Source: Clostridia bacterium
Lineage (GTDB): Bacteria > Bacillota > Clostridia > Christensenellales > UBA3700
Direction of reading: 5' to 3'
NCBI GenBank assembly: GCA_029067255.1
Contig: JAIEEW010000092.1
Coordinates: forward strand, 1 to 5,100
Length of the DNA stretch: 5,100 nt
Below, piece by piece: positions 1 through 5,031 of this stretch. Each line of letters starts with the position of its first letter. Position 1 is the stretch's first letter. Below the pieces are notes generated by a model, which did no database searches, was not told where the DNA came from, and saw nothing but the letters and a program-made list of their open reading frames with translations. The translations under genes were made by a program, and so were the position numbers.

Positions 1-501
1 GACACTATCATAGCGCGTATCGGCGAAGGTATCGTTACCACCGTCGGTTCGGCAGAAACGCACAAAGACGTGCTTGAAAATCCAGACGCTATTTCCAAAA
101 CCGTTCTTAATAAAGGTTTGGACAGCGGTACCGCGTACGAAATTCTTTCTATTGATATCGCGGATATCGACGTAGGCAGAAACATCGGCGCGCAACTGCA
201 AATGGATCAGGCGGAAGCCGACAAGCGTATCGCGGAAGCGAAAGCGGAAGAAAGAAGAGCAATGGCTGTTGCGCTCGAACAGGAAATGAAGGCGAAGACG
301 CAAGAGATGAAAGCGCTCGTTATCGAAGCGGAATCTCAGGTTCCGAAGGCTATGGCAGAAGCGTTGAAGAGTGGCAAACTCGGCGTAATGGATTACTACA
401 ATATGCAAAACGTTATGGCTGATACCAACATGAGAAACGCTATCGGCGGAGTAGAAGAAGAAGCGCAAACCATAGAAAAATCTAAAAAGGGTAAGAAATA
501 A
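1..501 (+). CDS. floA: Flotillin-like protein FloA, C-terminal part (5' end outside window)
   Basis: Frame 1 is open from the first base to the TAA at 499-501, giving the last 166 residues of a protein that is about 330 residues in Bacillus, so roughly the C-terminal half is here. Recognisable family blocks are EGIVTTVGS near the visible start, VLNKGLDSGTAYEILSIDIA, then the flotillin coiled-coil rich in Ala and Glu (QAEADKRIAEAKAEERRAMA), and the C-terminal signature LGVMDYYNMQNVMADTNMRN. The tail is Lys/Glu-rich and ends SKKGKK. FloA proteins are membrane-anchored SPFH-family scaffolds that form foci in functional membrane microdomains and affect membrane fluidity and protein assembly. The N-terminal membrane anchor is not visible here. 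In Firmicutes an nfeD-type gene commonly lies upstream, but that would be outside the window. The stop codon overlaps the next start (TAATG), so the two genes are very likely co-transcribed and translationally coupled. Identity is confident. Confidence 0.95.
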   Translation, partial: DTIIARIGEGIVTTVGSAETHKDVLENPDAISKTVLNKGLDSGTAYEILSIDIADIDVGRNIGAQLQMDQAEADKRIAEAKAEERRAMAVALEQEMKAKTQEMKALVIEAESQVPKAMAEALKSGKLGVMDYYNMQNVMADTNMRNAIGGVEEEAQTIEKSKKGKK

Positions 502-1046
502 TGCCTATTGCAATAGTAATTGCCATATTTGTGGCTATAGGAATAGGAATAAGCGTCGCTCAAGAGTCTGCAAGGAAGAAAAAGCAGGCAGAGGCGGAGT
601 CCGCGATGAAGAAGTTTGACGAAAAAGAAGAACTGAAACAGTATGTAAATCCGTCGGCGGCGAAGAAATCTACCACGTCCCGTCCGCCTACGGTCAGCGC
701 TCAGACGACCAACGCTCAAAGTAGCGCTCAGGCTCAGGCTAGACTGGCAAGTCGTCTTCAACAACTTCAAAAAGTCGAAAGTGAAATTCGGGCAATGAGC
801 CACCACGACGACGAGTATTGCGCAGTAAAGCACGAGTCCACGGACAGATTCAAGGTGGAAAAAGTACCCGTTATGAACAGTATCGGCGGAAAGTCTACCG
901 AAGGGTGCGCGGATCACTACGATCTTAGATATGTCAAGATCGACGAGCAAGCGACCGAACCGCGCGAACTTACAGACTTGCAAAAAGTCGTAGTTTACGG
1001 AGAGGTCATCAACCAGCCGGCGTTCAAAAGAAAATACAGACGTTGA
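501..1046 (+). CDS. Single-pass membrane protein of unknown function, coupled to floA
   Basis: The 181-residue reading frame starts at the ATG sharing one base with the floA stop; a weak AAAGGGT lies 9-15 bases upstream, so translational coupling probably decides this start. Residues 3-20 are a hydrophobic helix (IAIVIAIFVAIGIGISVA) followed by ARKKK, which predicts an N-out/C-in anchor with a cytoplasmic body. Residues 22-47 are charged and helical; about 50-80 are Ser/Thr/Ala/Gln-rich and probably disordered; about 76-98 (ARLASRLQQLQKVESEIRAM) look like a short coiled coil. The C-terminal part has His101, His102, Cys107, His111, Cys136 and His139 within HHDDEYCAVKH and STEGCADHYDLRYV, a spacing that could bind a metal, although this is inference. 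I do not recognise the family. Operon position suggests a partner or accessory of the FloA scaffold. The frame ends in TGA just before the terminator hairpin. Confidence 0.85.
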   Translation: MPIAIVIAIFVAIGIGISVAQESARKKKQAEAESAMKKFDEKEELKQYVNPSAAKKSTTSRPPTVSAQTTNAQSSAQAQARLASRLQQLQKVESEIRAMSHHDDEYCAVKHESTDRFKVEKVPVMNSIGGKSTEGCADHYDLRYVKIDEQATEPRELTDLQKVVVYGEVINQPAFKRKYRR

Positions 1047-1068
1047 GCAAAGGCAAACAAAAAGAATT

Positions 1069-1092
1069 TATGCGACGGGCAACCGTCGCATA
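1069..1092. terminator. Bidirectional rho-independent terminator between converging genes
   Basis: TGCGACGG (1071-1078) and CCGTCGCA (1083-1090) form a perfect 8-bp stem with a GCAA loop on the plus strand; two A/T pairs extend it to 10 bp. On the plus strand it is followed by TATTTCGTT, a weak U-tract. On the minus strand it is followed by TAAATTCTTTTTGTTTG, which is better. It lies 23 bases after the TGA of the floA-linked gene and 41 bases beyond the citrate synthase stop, so it plausibly ends both transcripts, more strongly that of citrate synthase. Confidence 0.85.
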
Positions 1093-1132
1093 TTTCGTTG
1101 ATCAAATAATGATTATCGTCAGGGATTACAAG

Positions 1133-2506
1133 TTAACGTCTGTCTTTCATAGGTACGTATTCGAGAGCGGGTTGCGCGCAGTTGTACGCGGGACGCATTA
1201 TCTTTGAAGAGTTGATAAGTTCTTCCAGTCTATGCGCCGACCATCCGGCTATTCTCGAAATCGCAAAGATAGGAGTATAAAGTTCCTGCGGAAGTCCGAG
1301 CATATCGTATATAAATCCGCTGTAAAAATCTATATTTGCGCTTACGCCTTTGTAGATACGGCGTTGATCGGATATAAGTTTGATGGCGATTTCTTCAACT
1401 TTGGAGTAGAGTTCGAAATCCTTGTCAAGTCCTTTTTCCACGCTGAGATTTTTTGTCGATCTTTTAAGAAGTAGCGCTCTCGGATCGGACAGGGAGTATA
1501 CCGCGTGTCCTATGCCGAATATAAGTCCGATTTTGTCAAAACATTCCTTGTTGAGAATTTTGTTGAGATACGCGGCGATCTCTTCGTCGTCTTTCCAGTC
1601 CGCTACGTTTTTCTTAATATCGGCAAACATCTGCGAAACTTTTATATTAGCGCCGCCGTGCTTAGGTCCTTTAAGCGAACCTATCGCCGCCGCTATCGCC
1701 GAATAAGTATCCGTGCCGGAAGAAGTAACGGCGCGCGCGGTAAACGTAGAGTTGTTGCCGCCGCCGTGTTCTGCGTGAAGTACCAACGCGAGATCGAGAA
1801 CTCTCGCTTCAAGTTTGGTATATTTACTGTCTATTCTGAGCATGTGGAGAATGTTTTCCGCAGTGGAAAGTTCGTCCTTAGGCTCATGAATAAAAAACGA
1901 ATGATTTTCTTTTATGTAATAGTCGTACGCCTGATAACCGTATACCGAGAGCAACGGGAACAGCGCAATCAGTTGAAGACATTGATTGAGCACGTTTCGG
2001 ATAGATGTATCGTTGGCTTTCACGTCGTAAGAGTAGAGCGTAAGTACGCTTCTTGCCAAAGAGTTCATCATATCGTTGGAAGGCGCTTTCATTATAATAT
2101 CTCTTACAAACGAGTTGGGAAGAGATTTTCTGTATTTTGCCAGCACCCCTTTGAAATTGTTGAGTTCCTTTTCGTCGGGAAGTTCGCCGAACAGCAAGAG
2201 ATATACGATCTCTTCAAAGCCGTATCTGTCGTTGCCCAAAAAATCTGCGCACAAATCTTCAATGTTGTATCCGCGATAATAAAGTCTGCCTTCGCAAGGT
2301 ATTTCTTCTCCGTCGACCACCTTTTTGGCTATGACGTCGCTTATGTTCGTAAGTCCAGTCAATACGCCCTTGCCTTTTTGGTCGCGAAGTCCTTTGTTGA
2401 CCTTGTGCTGTATAAACAATTCGGGGTCAATTACGCTATTGCTTTGGCACTTATCGCTCAAATTACTCAAATATCTTCCGCTTTCCTGATCATTTTTTAT
2501 TGCCAT
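1133..2506 (-). CDS. gltA: Citrate synthase (Si-type, clostridial long form)
   Basis: The 457-residue enzyme condenses acetyl-CoA with oxaloacetate to citrate in the cytoplasm; in many Clostridia this feeds 2-oxoglutarate and glutamate synthesis rather than a full TCA cycle. The family blocks run in order: LYYRGYNIEDL (76-86), LHAEHGGGNNSTF with oxaloacetate-binding His244, GSLKGPKHGGAN with catalytic His283, GIGHAVYSLSDPRA with His334, NIDFYSG with catalytic Asp393, then Arg418 and Arg438 in the substrate-binding C-terminal part. By comparison with the pig and E. coli enzymes the His/His/Asp catalytic set is complete. The first 45 residues exceed the shorter bacterial forms, but VNKGLRDQKGKGVLTGLTNI is a familiar N-terminal block of clostridial homologues. 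The start is set by a near-ideal ribosome site (GGGAGGTG on the minus strand, 2512-2519) with 7 bases between GGAGG and ATG. Citrate synthase is more likely than 2-methylcitrate synthase, but sequence alone does not fully separate them. Confidence 0.95.
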   Translation of the reverse strand: MAIKNDQESGRYLSNLSDKCQSNSVIDPELFIQHKVNKGLRDQKGKGVLTGLTNISDVIAKKVVDGEEIPCEGRLYYRGYNIEDLCADFLGNDRYGFEEIVYLLLFGELPDEKELNNFKGVLAKYRKSLPNSFVRDIIMKAPSNDMMNSLARSVLTLYSYDVKANDTSIRNVLNQCLQLIALFPLLSVYGYQAYDYYIKENHSFFIHEPKDELSTAENILHMLRIDSKYTKLEARVLDLALVLHAEHGGGNNSTFTARAVTSSGTDTYSAIAAAIGSLKGPKHGGANIKVSQMFADIKKNVADWKDDEEIAAYLNKILNKECFDKIGLIFGIGHAVYSLSDPRALLLKRSTKNLSVEKGLDKDFELYSKVEEIAIKLISDQRRIYKGVSANIDFYSGFIYDMLGLPQELYTPIFAISRIAGWSAHRLEELINSSKIMRPAYNCAQPALEYVPMKDRR

Positions 2507-2547
2507 TGATGCACCTCCCGATTCGTCTGAAATTATTTTATATCTAT

Positions 2548-2575
2548 TTTATACCAAAAAACGGCAATTTGTCAA
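2548..2575 (-). promoter_or_regulatory. Vegetative (SigA-type) promoter of citrate synthase
   Basis: Read on the minus strand, TTGACA (2575-2570) is followed by a 16-base spacer and TATAAA (2553-2548), with TGG directly before the -10 giving an extended -10. The -35 is a perfect consensus match. Transcription would begin near 2541, leaving a leader of about 35 bases that contains the ribosome site. Confidence 0.85.
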
Positions 2576-2577
2576 TC

Positions 2578-2587
2578 ATTCGCGAAT
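2578..2587. promoter_or_regulatory. 10-bp perfect palindrome next to the citrate synthase -35 (possible operator)
   Basis: ATTCGCGAAT is its own reverse complement and ends only two bases upstream of the citrate synthase -35 hexamer. A second inverted repeat, CTTTTC-TCAT-GAAAAG, lies at 2592-2607 in the same divergent spacer. Either could bind a dimeric regulator of one or both divergent genes. No known operator consensus is matched with confidence, so this is a positional inference. Confidence 0.3.
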
Positions 2588-2672
2588 ATGACTTTTCTCA
2601 TGAAAAGACAATGTTATTTTATATTTTTTGTAAAGTTTTTTTTAATAACCCCTTTTATTGACGTTAAAGTTG

Positions 2673-2681
2673 TGATATAAT
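2673..2681 (+). promoter_or_regulatory. Extended -10 promoter of the M28 peptidase gene
   Basis: TATAAT at 2676-2681 is a perfect -10 preceded by TGA (2673-2675), the extended -10 motif, within TGTGATATAATG. No good -35 lies at 16-18 bases: the 17-base position reads TTTTAT. TTGACG at 2658-2663 is only 12 bases away and too close to serve this -10. Transcription would start near 2688, about 20 bases before the ATG. The gene is divergent from citrate synthase. Confidence 0.75.
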
Positions 2682-2708
2682 GAAAACATAAATTTGGAGA
2701 AATGACTT

Positions 2709-3935
2709 ATGGATCTTAAAAAACTCAGAGACAACAGCGACGCTCAAGCAGATTATATGATGAGCGAAATCACCAACGTCATAAAGACCTGCGGAAAAAG
2801 ATTGCCCGGAAGCGAAGGCGAGAAAAACGCGGTCGAATATATGGCAAACACTCTAAAAGAGTATAGCGACGATGTGAAGATCGAACCGTTTGAATTGCAT
2901 CCCGCGACTTTCTTTTACTGGATACATATCATGGTTACGCTTGTGCTAGGCGCGATGGTAAGTTATTTCTTTATACCGCTTTTGGCGATAATACTTGTAG
3001 GACTTGCGATGTTGCTTATGCTTTTGCAATTCGTGTTGTATCTCGAAATCGTAGACTTTTTGTTTCCCAAAAAGACGTCGCATAATCTAATTGCCGTCAA
3101 GCATCCCAAAGGCGAAGTAAAGAGAAGGATTCTTTTCAACGGACATCCCGACGTCGCGCACGAATGGACGATGAGTTATCTTATAAGCGGCGACGCTTTT
3201 GTGGCGCATTTCGTTATATCAATGTTAGGTATAGCCGCGCTTGTAGGTATTTCCATCGCGTCGATTATAATGCAAGGCGGAGTAGGCGTTCAAGTAGCGG
3301 AAGGAGTTCCGATGATAATGGGACTTGTATGTCTTATCTTCGTACCTTTCTGGATTGCGATGTACAGAATGTGGAATACCAGCGTAGTAGTCGACGGCGC
3401 AAACGACAACCTTACCGGTTGCTATATGGGTATAGCGGTAATGAAAGCGTTGCACGACGAAGGAATAGAACTGGAAAATACCGAAGTAGGCGTTTTGATT
3501 TCGGGAAGCGAAGAAGCGGGACTTAGAGGCGCGCGGGCATGGGCGAAACGCCACTCGAAAGCGGGCGATTACAAGGACGTAGAAACTTTGATTTACGCTT
3601 ACGACACCTTGAGAGAAGGTAAATTCCTTTGCGTTAACAAACTCGATCTCAACAGTACTGTAAAAGCGGATAAACACGCGAGCGAACTTTTCTATAACGC
3701 CGCAAAGAGCATAAACGTTACTTGTTCCTACGGTTCCGTACCGCTCGGAGCAACTGATTCCGCCGCGTTCAATAAGGGCGGTTATCAGGCGGTAGGTATT
3801 ACAGCGTTAGATCATAAGTTGAGAAATTACTATCATACTCGTTACGATACTTACGATAATATGGATAAAGAGTGTCTGTCAGATTGCTATAAAGTTACGA
3901 TCAAGACGCTTGAAGATTTTGACGACGGTAAGTAG
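2709..3935 (+). CDS. Membrane-embedded M28-family zinc metallopeptidase
   Basis: This 408-residue protein carries the M28 aminopeptidase pattern. N-terminal CGKRLPGSEGEKNAVEYM (28-45) matches the usual R-x-x-G-S block. Then come His146/Asp148 in GHPD, Asp233 in GANDNLTG (bridging zinc ligand), Glu268-Glu269 in SGSEEAGLRGA (catalytic base and ligand), Asp299 in YAYDT, Asp350 in GATDSAAF, and His376 in YYHTRYDTYDN. All expected metal and catalytic positions look filled. There is no signal peptide. Two pairs of hydrophobic helices, about 68-88/90-110 and 164-188/199-219, are inserted into the catalytic domain on either side of the GHPD segment. The strongly basic connector 121-140 suggests that the active site faces the cytoplasm (inference). 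M28 enzymes usually release N-terminal residues from peptides; the substrate here is unknown. GGAGA at 2696-2700, 8 bases before the ATG, supports the start. The gene stands alone and its stop codon abuts the repeat-rich spacer. Confidence 0.88.
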   Translation: MDLKKLRDNSDAQADYMMSEITNVIKTCGKRLPGSEGEKNAVEYMANTLKEYSDDVKIEPFELHPATFFYWIHIMVTLVLGAMVSYFFIPLLAIILVGLAMLLMLLQFVLYLEIVDFLFPKKTSHNLIAVKHPKGEVKRRILFNGHPDVAHEWTMSYLISGDAFVAHFVISMLGIAALVGISIASIIMQGGVGVQVAEGVPMIMGLVCLIFVPFWIAMYRMWNTSVVVDGANDNLTGCYMGIAVMKALHDEGIELENTEVGVLISGSEEAGLRGARAWAKRHSKAGDYKDVETLIYAYDTLREGKFLCVNKLDLNSTVKADKHASELFYNAAKSINVTCSYGSVPLGATDSAAFNKGGYQAVGITALDHKLRNYYHTRYDTYDNMDKECLSDCYKVTIKTLEDFDDGK

Positions 3936-3940
3936 TTGTT

Positions 3941-4106
3941 GTTCGGCGGATAAGGGGAAAAGTAAAAAGTAAAACGGCATCTTTTCCGCCGATACAGCAT
4001 AATAAAAAGGTTCCAACGTACAGCAAGTACGGGGAACTTTTTCTTATGCTATCTCAACGAAATATCTACCATTTTCTTTTTTTACTTTTCCCCTTATCCG
4101 CCGAAC
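3941..4106. repeat. 166-bp element with 28-bp perfect terminal inverted repeats (MITE-like)
   Basis: The left arm 3941-3968 begins GTTCGGCGGATAAGGGG and the right arm 4079-4106 is its exact reverse complement over 28 bases, ending CCTTATCCGCCGAAC. The 110 bases between hold a second, internal inverted repeat (3996-4050), so the whole block can fold as one long structure or cruciform. It encodes no protein. Size, termini and lack of coding capacity resemble a miniature inverted-repeat element or an intergenic repeat family. There is no immediate target-site duplication at 3940/4107. Which family it belongs to, and whether it recurs in the genome, cannot be seen from this window. Confidence 0.75.
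3996..4050 (+). repeat. Internal hairpin of the repeat element, possible terminator of the M28 gene
   Basis: AGCATAA (3996-4002) pairs with TTATGCT (4044-4050), AAAAAG (4004-4009) with CTTTTT (4037-4042), TTCC (4011-4014) with GGAA (4033-4036), and CGTAC (4017-4021) with GTACG (4027-4031), leaving an AGCAA loop. This gives about 22 pairs in 55 bases with one mismatch and a single-base bulge. The A-tract and T-tract lie within the stem, so it could terminate transcription in either direction. It is the first strong hairpin after the M28 stop. Confidence 0.6.
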
Positions 4107-4232
4107 TAGGGCGGAATAATAACGGTGCTTGATACTGTCTTCCCGCCGAATATTGTGGCGGTAATTTTTTTACTTTTCCCCTATCTGCCGAACTAGAGCG
4201 AGTAGTTAGTCTATTGATACCGCCAACAATAT
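4079..4232 (+). repeat. Diverged tandem duplication, unit about 86 bp
   Basis: Two direct copies appear in the same order of blocks. The run TTTTTACTTTTCCCC leading to GCCGAACTAG occurs at 4079-4109 and 4167-4196, differing by one deleted T and one C-to-T change before the shared GAACTAG. TTGATAC recurs at 4129 and 4214. CCGCC followed by AATAT recurs at 4143-4153 and 4220-4232. Offsets are 88, 85 and about 78 bases, so the second copy has shrunk and drifted. The first copy overlaps the right arm of the 166-bp inverted-repeat element. Confidence 0.6.
4143..4171 (+). terminator. Terminator-like hairpin inside the repeat region
   Basis: CCGCC (4143-4147) and GGCGG (4157-4161) form a 5-bp GC stem around a 9-base loop and are followed by TAA and a run of seven T (4165-4171). 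The left arm can instead pair with GGCGG at 4110-4114. It may act as a backup terminator ahead of spoIIR, or may simply be part of the repeat. The stem is short, so the call is tentative. Confidence 0.4.
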
Positions 4233-4236
4233 CAAT
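4213..4236. repeat. Small perfect hairpin at the right edge of the repeat region
   Basis: ATTGATA (4213-4219) and TATCAAT (4230-4236) are exact reverse complements with a 10-base loop, CCGCCAACAA. There is no T-run after it, so it is not an obvious terminator. The loop also matches, in reverse complement, the segment 4150-4163. Confidence 0.5.
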
Positions 4237-4279
4237 TTAATAGTATTAATAAAAAATCCATCTTAAATTTTCCTATCTT

Positions 4280-4310
4280 GCGTATGAAAATCGAATTTTT
4301 GGCAATAATC
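4280..4310 (+). promoter_or_regulatory. Candidate sigma-F promoter of spoIIR
   Basis: GCGTA (4280-4284), 16 bases, then GGCAATAATC (4301-4310). From memory the Bacillus sigma-F consensus is about GYWTA, a spacer near 16, then GGNRANAHTR; this site matches 4 of 5 and 9 of 10 positions. In Bacillus subtilis spoIIR is transcribed by sigma-F in the forespore, so function and motif agree. Transcription would begin near 4316, about 20 bases before the ATG. No TTGACA/TATAAT promoter is apparent here. Confidence 0.6.
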
Positions 4311-4338
4311 GGAATATCCGAATAAAAGAGGTAGAAAA

Positions 4339-4851
4339 ATGAAAGTAGCGGCAGTAATAATTTTGTGCGTAATATTGTTGGGAGCGGTCATAATGTTTGC
4401 AAAGACGCAGACGCAAAGTCCCGAAGATACATATTTGAGAATACATATCAGAGCCAACAGCAACGACGCGACTGATCAAAGCGTAAAGTATAAAGTCAAA
4501 GAAAGCATTGTAGAGTATATGAGTCCAAAACTCGAAGGCGTTTCGGATAAAAAACAGGCGATAGATATACTTTCAGTCAATCTGGACGGAATGAAAAAAG
4601 TAGCCGACGGCGTGCTTGCTAAAAACGGTTACGATTACAAATCAAAAGTCAGTATCCGCAAAGAAGAATTTCCCGTTCGCACCTACGGCGATCTCACGTT
4701 GGAAAGCGGAGTATACGACGCGCTGATTATCGAACTTGGCAGCGGTAGCGGCGACAACTGGTGGTGCGTTGTTTTTCCGCCGTTGTGTTTTGTCGGAGAA
4801 GAAAGCGACAGTTTTCAGTATAAATCATGGTTTGGAGAAAAGTTGGGTTAG
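4339..4851 (+). CDS. spoIIR: Stage II sporulation protein R (SpoIIR)
   Basis: The 170-residue protein matches SpoIIR, the signal made in the forespore and exported to the intermembrane space, where it triggers SpoIIGA to cleave pro-sigma-E in the mother cell. Residues 3-20 are a hydrophobic export or anchor segment (VAAVIILCVILLGAVIMF). Conserved block 1 is LRIHIRANSNDATDQ followed by SVKYKVKESI (33-57). Block 2 is FPVRTYGDLTLESGVYDALI (111-130), then GSGSGDNWWCVVFPPLCF (134-151), the family's most diagnostic stretch. The protein stops about 20 residues later (YKSWFGEKLG), so it is compact; the Bacillus protein is somewhat longer. AGAGGT at 4327-4332, six bases before the ATG, supports the start. 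It is flanked by its own promoter candidate and a terminator, so it appears to be a single-gene unit. This gene is the clearest sign that the organism forms spores, or that its recent ancestors did. Confidence 0.95.
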   Translation: MKVAAVIILCVILLGAVIMFAKTQTQSPEDTYLRIHIRANSNDATDQSVKYKVKESIVEYMSPKLEGVSDKKQAIDILSVNLDGMKKVADGVLAKNGYDYKSKVSIRKEEFPVRTYGDLTLESGVYDALIIELGSGSGDNWWCVVFPPLCFVGEESDSFQYKSWFGEKLG

Positions 4852-4899
4852 AATTTTTTCGTAATGCGCTTAAATCCAGTAATGTTATAAAATATAAAA

Positions 4900-4930
4900 A
4901 AAGCCGTCTTTCAGGCGGTTTTATTTATTG
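4900..4930 (+). terminator. Rho-independent terminator after spoIIR
   Basis: AAAGCCGTC (4900-4908) pairs with GGCGGTTTT (4914-4922), including two G-U pairs, around a TTTCA loop, and is followed by ATTTATTG. A poly-A run of seven (4896-4902) precedes the stem. It lies about 50 bases after the spoIIR stop and isolates spoIIR from the strong promoter that follows. Confidence 0.8.
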
Positions 4931-4968
4931 TATTTGGTTTTCCGACTAAAAATCTTCGCGTACGTATG

Positions 4969-4996
4969 TTGACATACAGTTATAATATGGTATAAT
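4969..4996 (+). promoter_or_regulatory. Strong vegetative promoter of the last gene
   Basis: TTGACA (4969-4974), a 16-base spacer and TATAAT (4991-4996): both hexamers are perfect, and TGG directly before the -10 adds an extended -10. The architecture, including the 16-base spacer and the TGG, is the same as at the citrate synthase promoter. A second TATAAT at 4981-4986 is too close to the -35 to be used with it. Transcription would start near 5003, giving a leader of about 29 bases. Confidence 0.88.
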
Positions 4997-5031
4997 ATAT
5001 AATAGTAATAAATAAAAGGAGATTTTTCAGT

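Larger units (their letters stand above)
3936..4338. other. 403-bp non-coding, repeat-rich intergenic region
   Basis: Between the M28 stop and spoIIR I see no convincing reading frame. The first 300 bases hold one inverted and two direct copies of a 27-28-bp sequence ending CCGCCGAAC (or CTGCCGAAC), nested hairpins, and GGCGG/CCGCC modules in alternating orientation at 3945, 3986, 4098, 4110, 4143, 4157 and 4220. The last 100 bases (about 4237-4338) are AT-rich and carry the spoIIR promoter and ribosome site. The individual elements are listed separately. Confidence 0.85.

Noticed and set aside
396..983. 195-codon open frame on the minus strand across floA and the next gene
   Set aside because: It is antisense to two coupled genes and very rich in Arg, Leu, Phe, Ser and Tyr, with runs such as FFFFVKLL and GRFLRRRRI. 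No domain is recognisable.
1505..2509. 334-codon open frame on the plus strand opposite citrate synthase
   Set aside because: It lies wholly antisense to a gene with complete family motifs, has a Phe/Arg/Val/Tyr-heavy composition unlike a folded protein, and has no promoter or convincing ribosome site. It is a codon-bias shadow.
2658..2663. TTGACG as -35 of the M28 promoter
   Set aside because: The distance to the TATAAT at 2676 is only 12 bases, and no -10 lies 16-18 bases downstream.
3225..3677. 150-codon minus-strand frame and the 120-codon plus-strand frame at 3164 inside the M28 gene
   Set aside because: Both overlap the intact M28 frame and give Arg/Tyr/Ser-rich translations with no motif or ribosome site.
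3941..4232. CRISPR array
   Set aside because: There are only three copies, one inverted and two of unequal preservation, with spacers of different lengths and related content, and no cas gene. This is an inverted-repeat element and not an array.
3941..4338. Riboswitch or T-box leader for spoIIR
   Set aside because: No recognisable aptamer core, T-box sequence or antiterminator pair was found, and the candidate spoIIR promoter lies downstream of the hairpins, so they would not be in its leader.
4263..4479. Two short minus-strand frames over the spoIIR promoter and N-terminus
   Set aside because: They overlap the SpoIIR start in antisense, their hydrophobicity is mirrored from the spoIIR signal segment, and they lack a start context.
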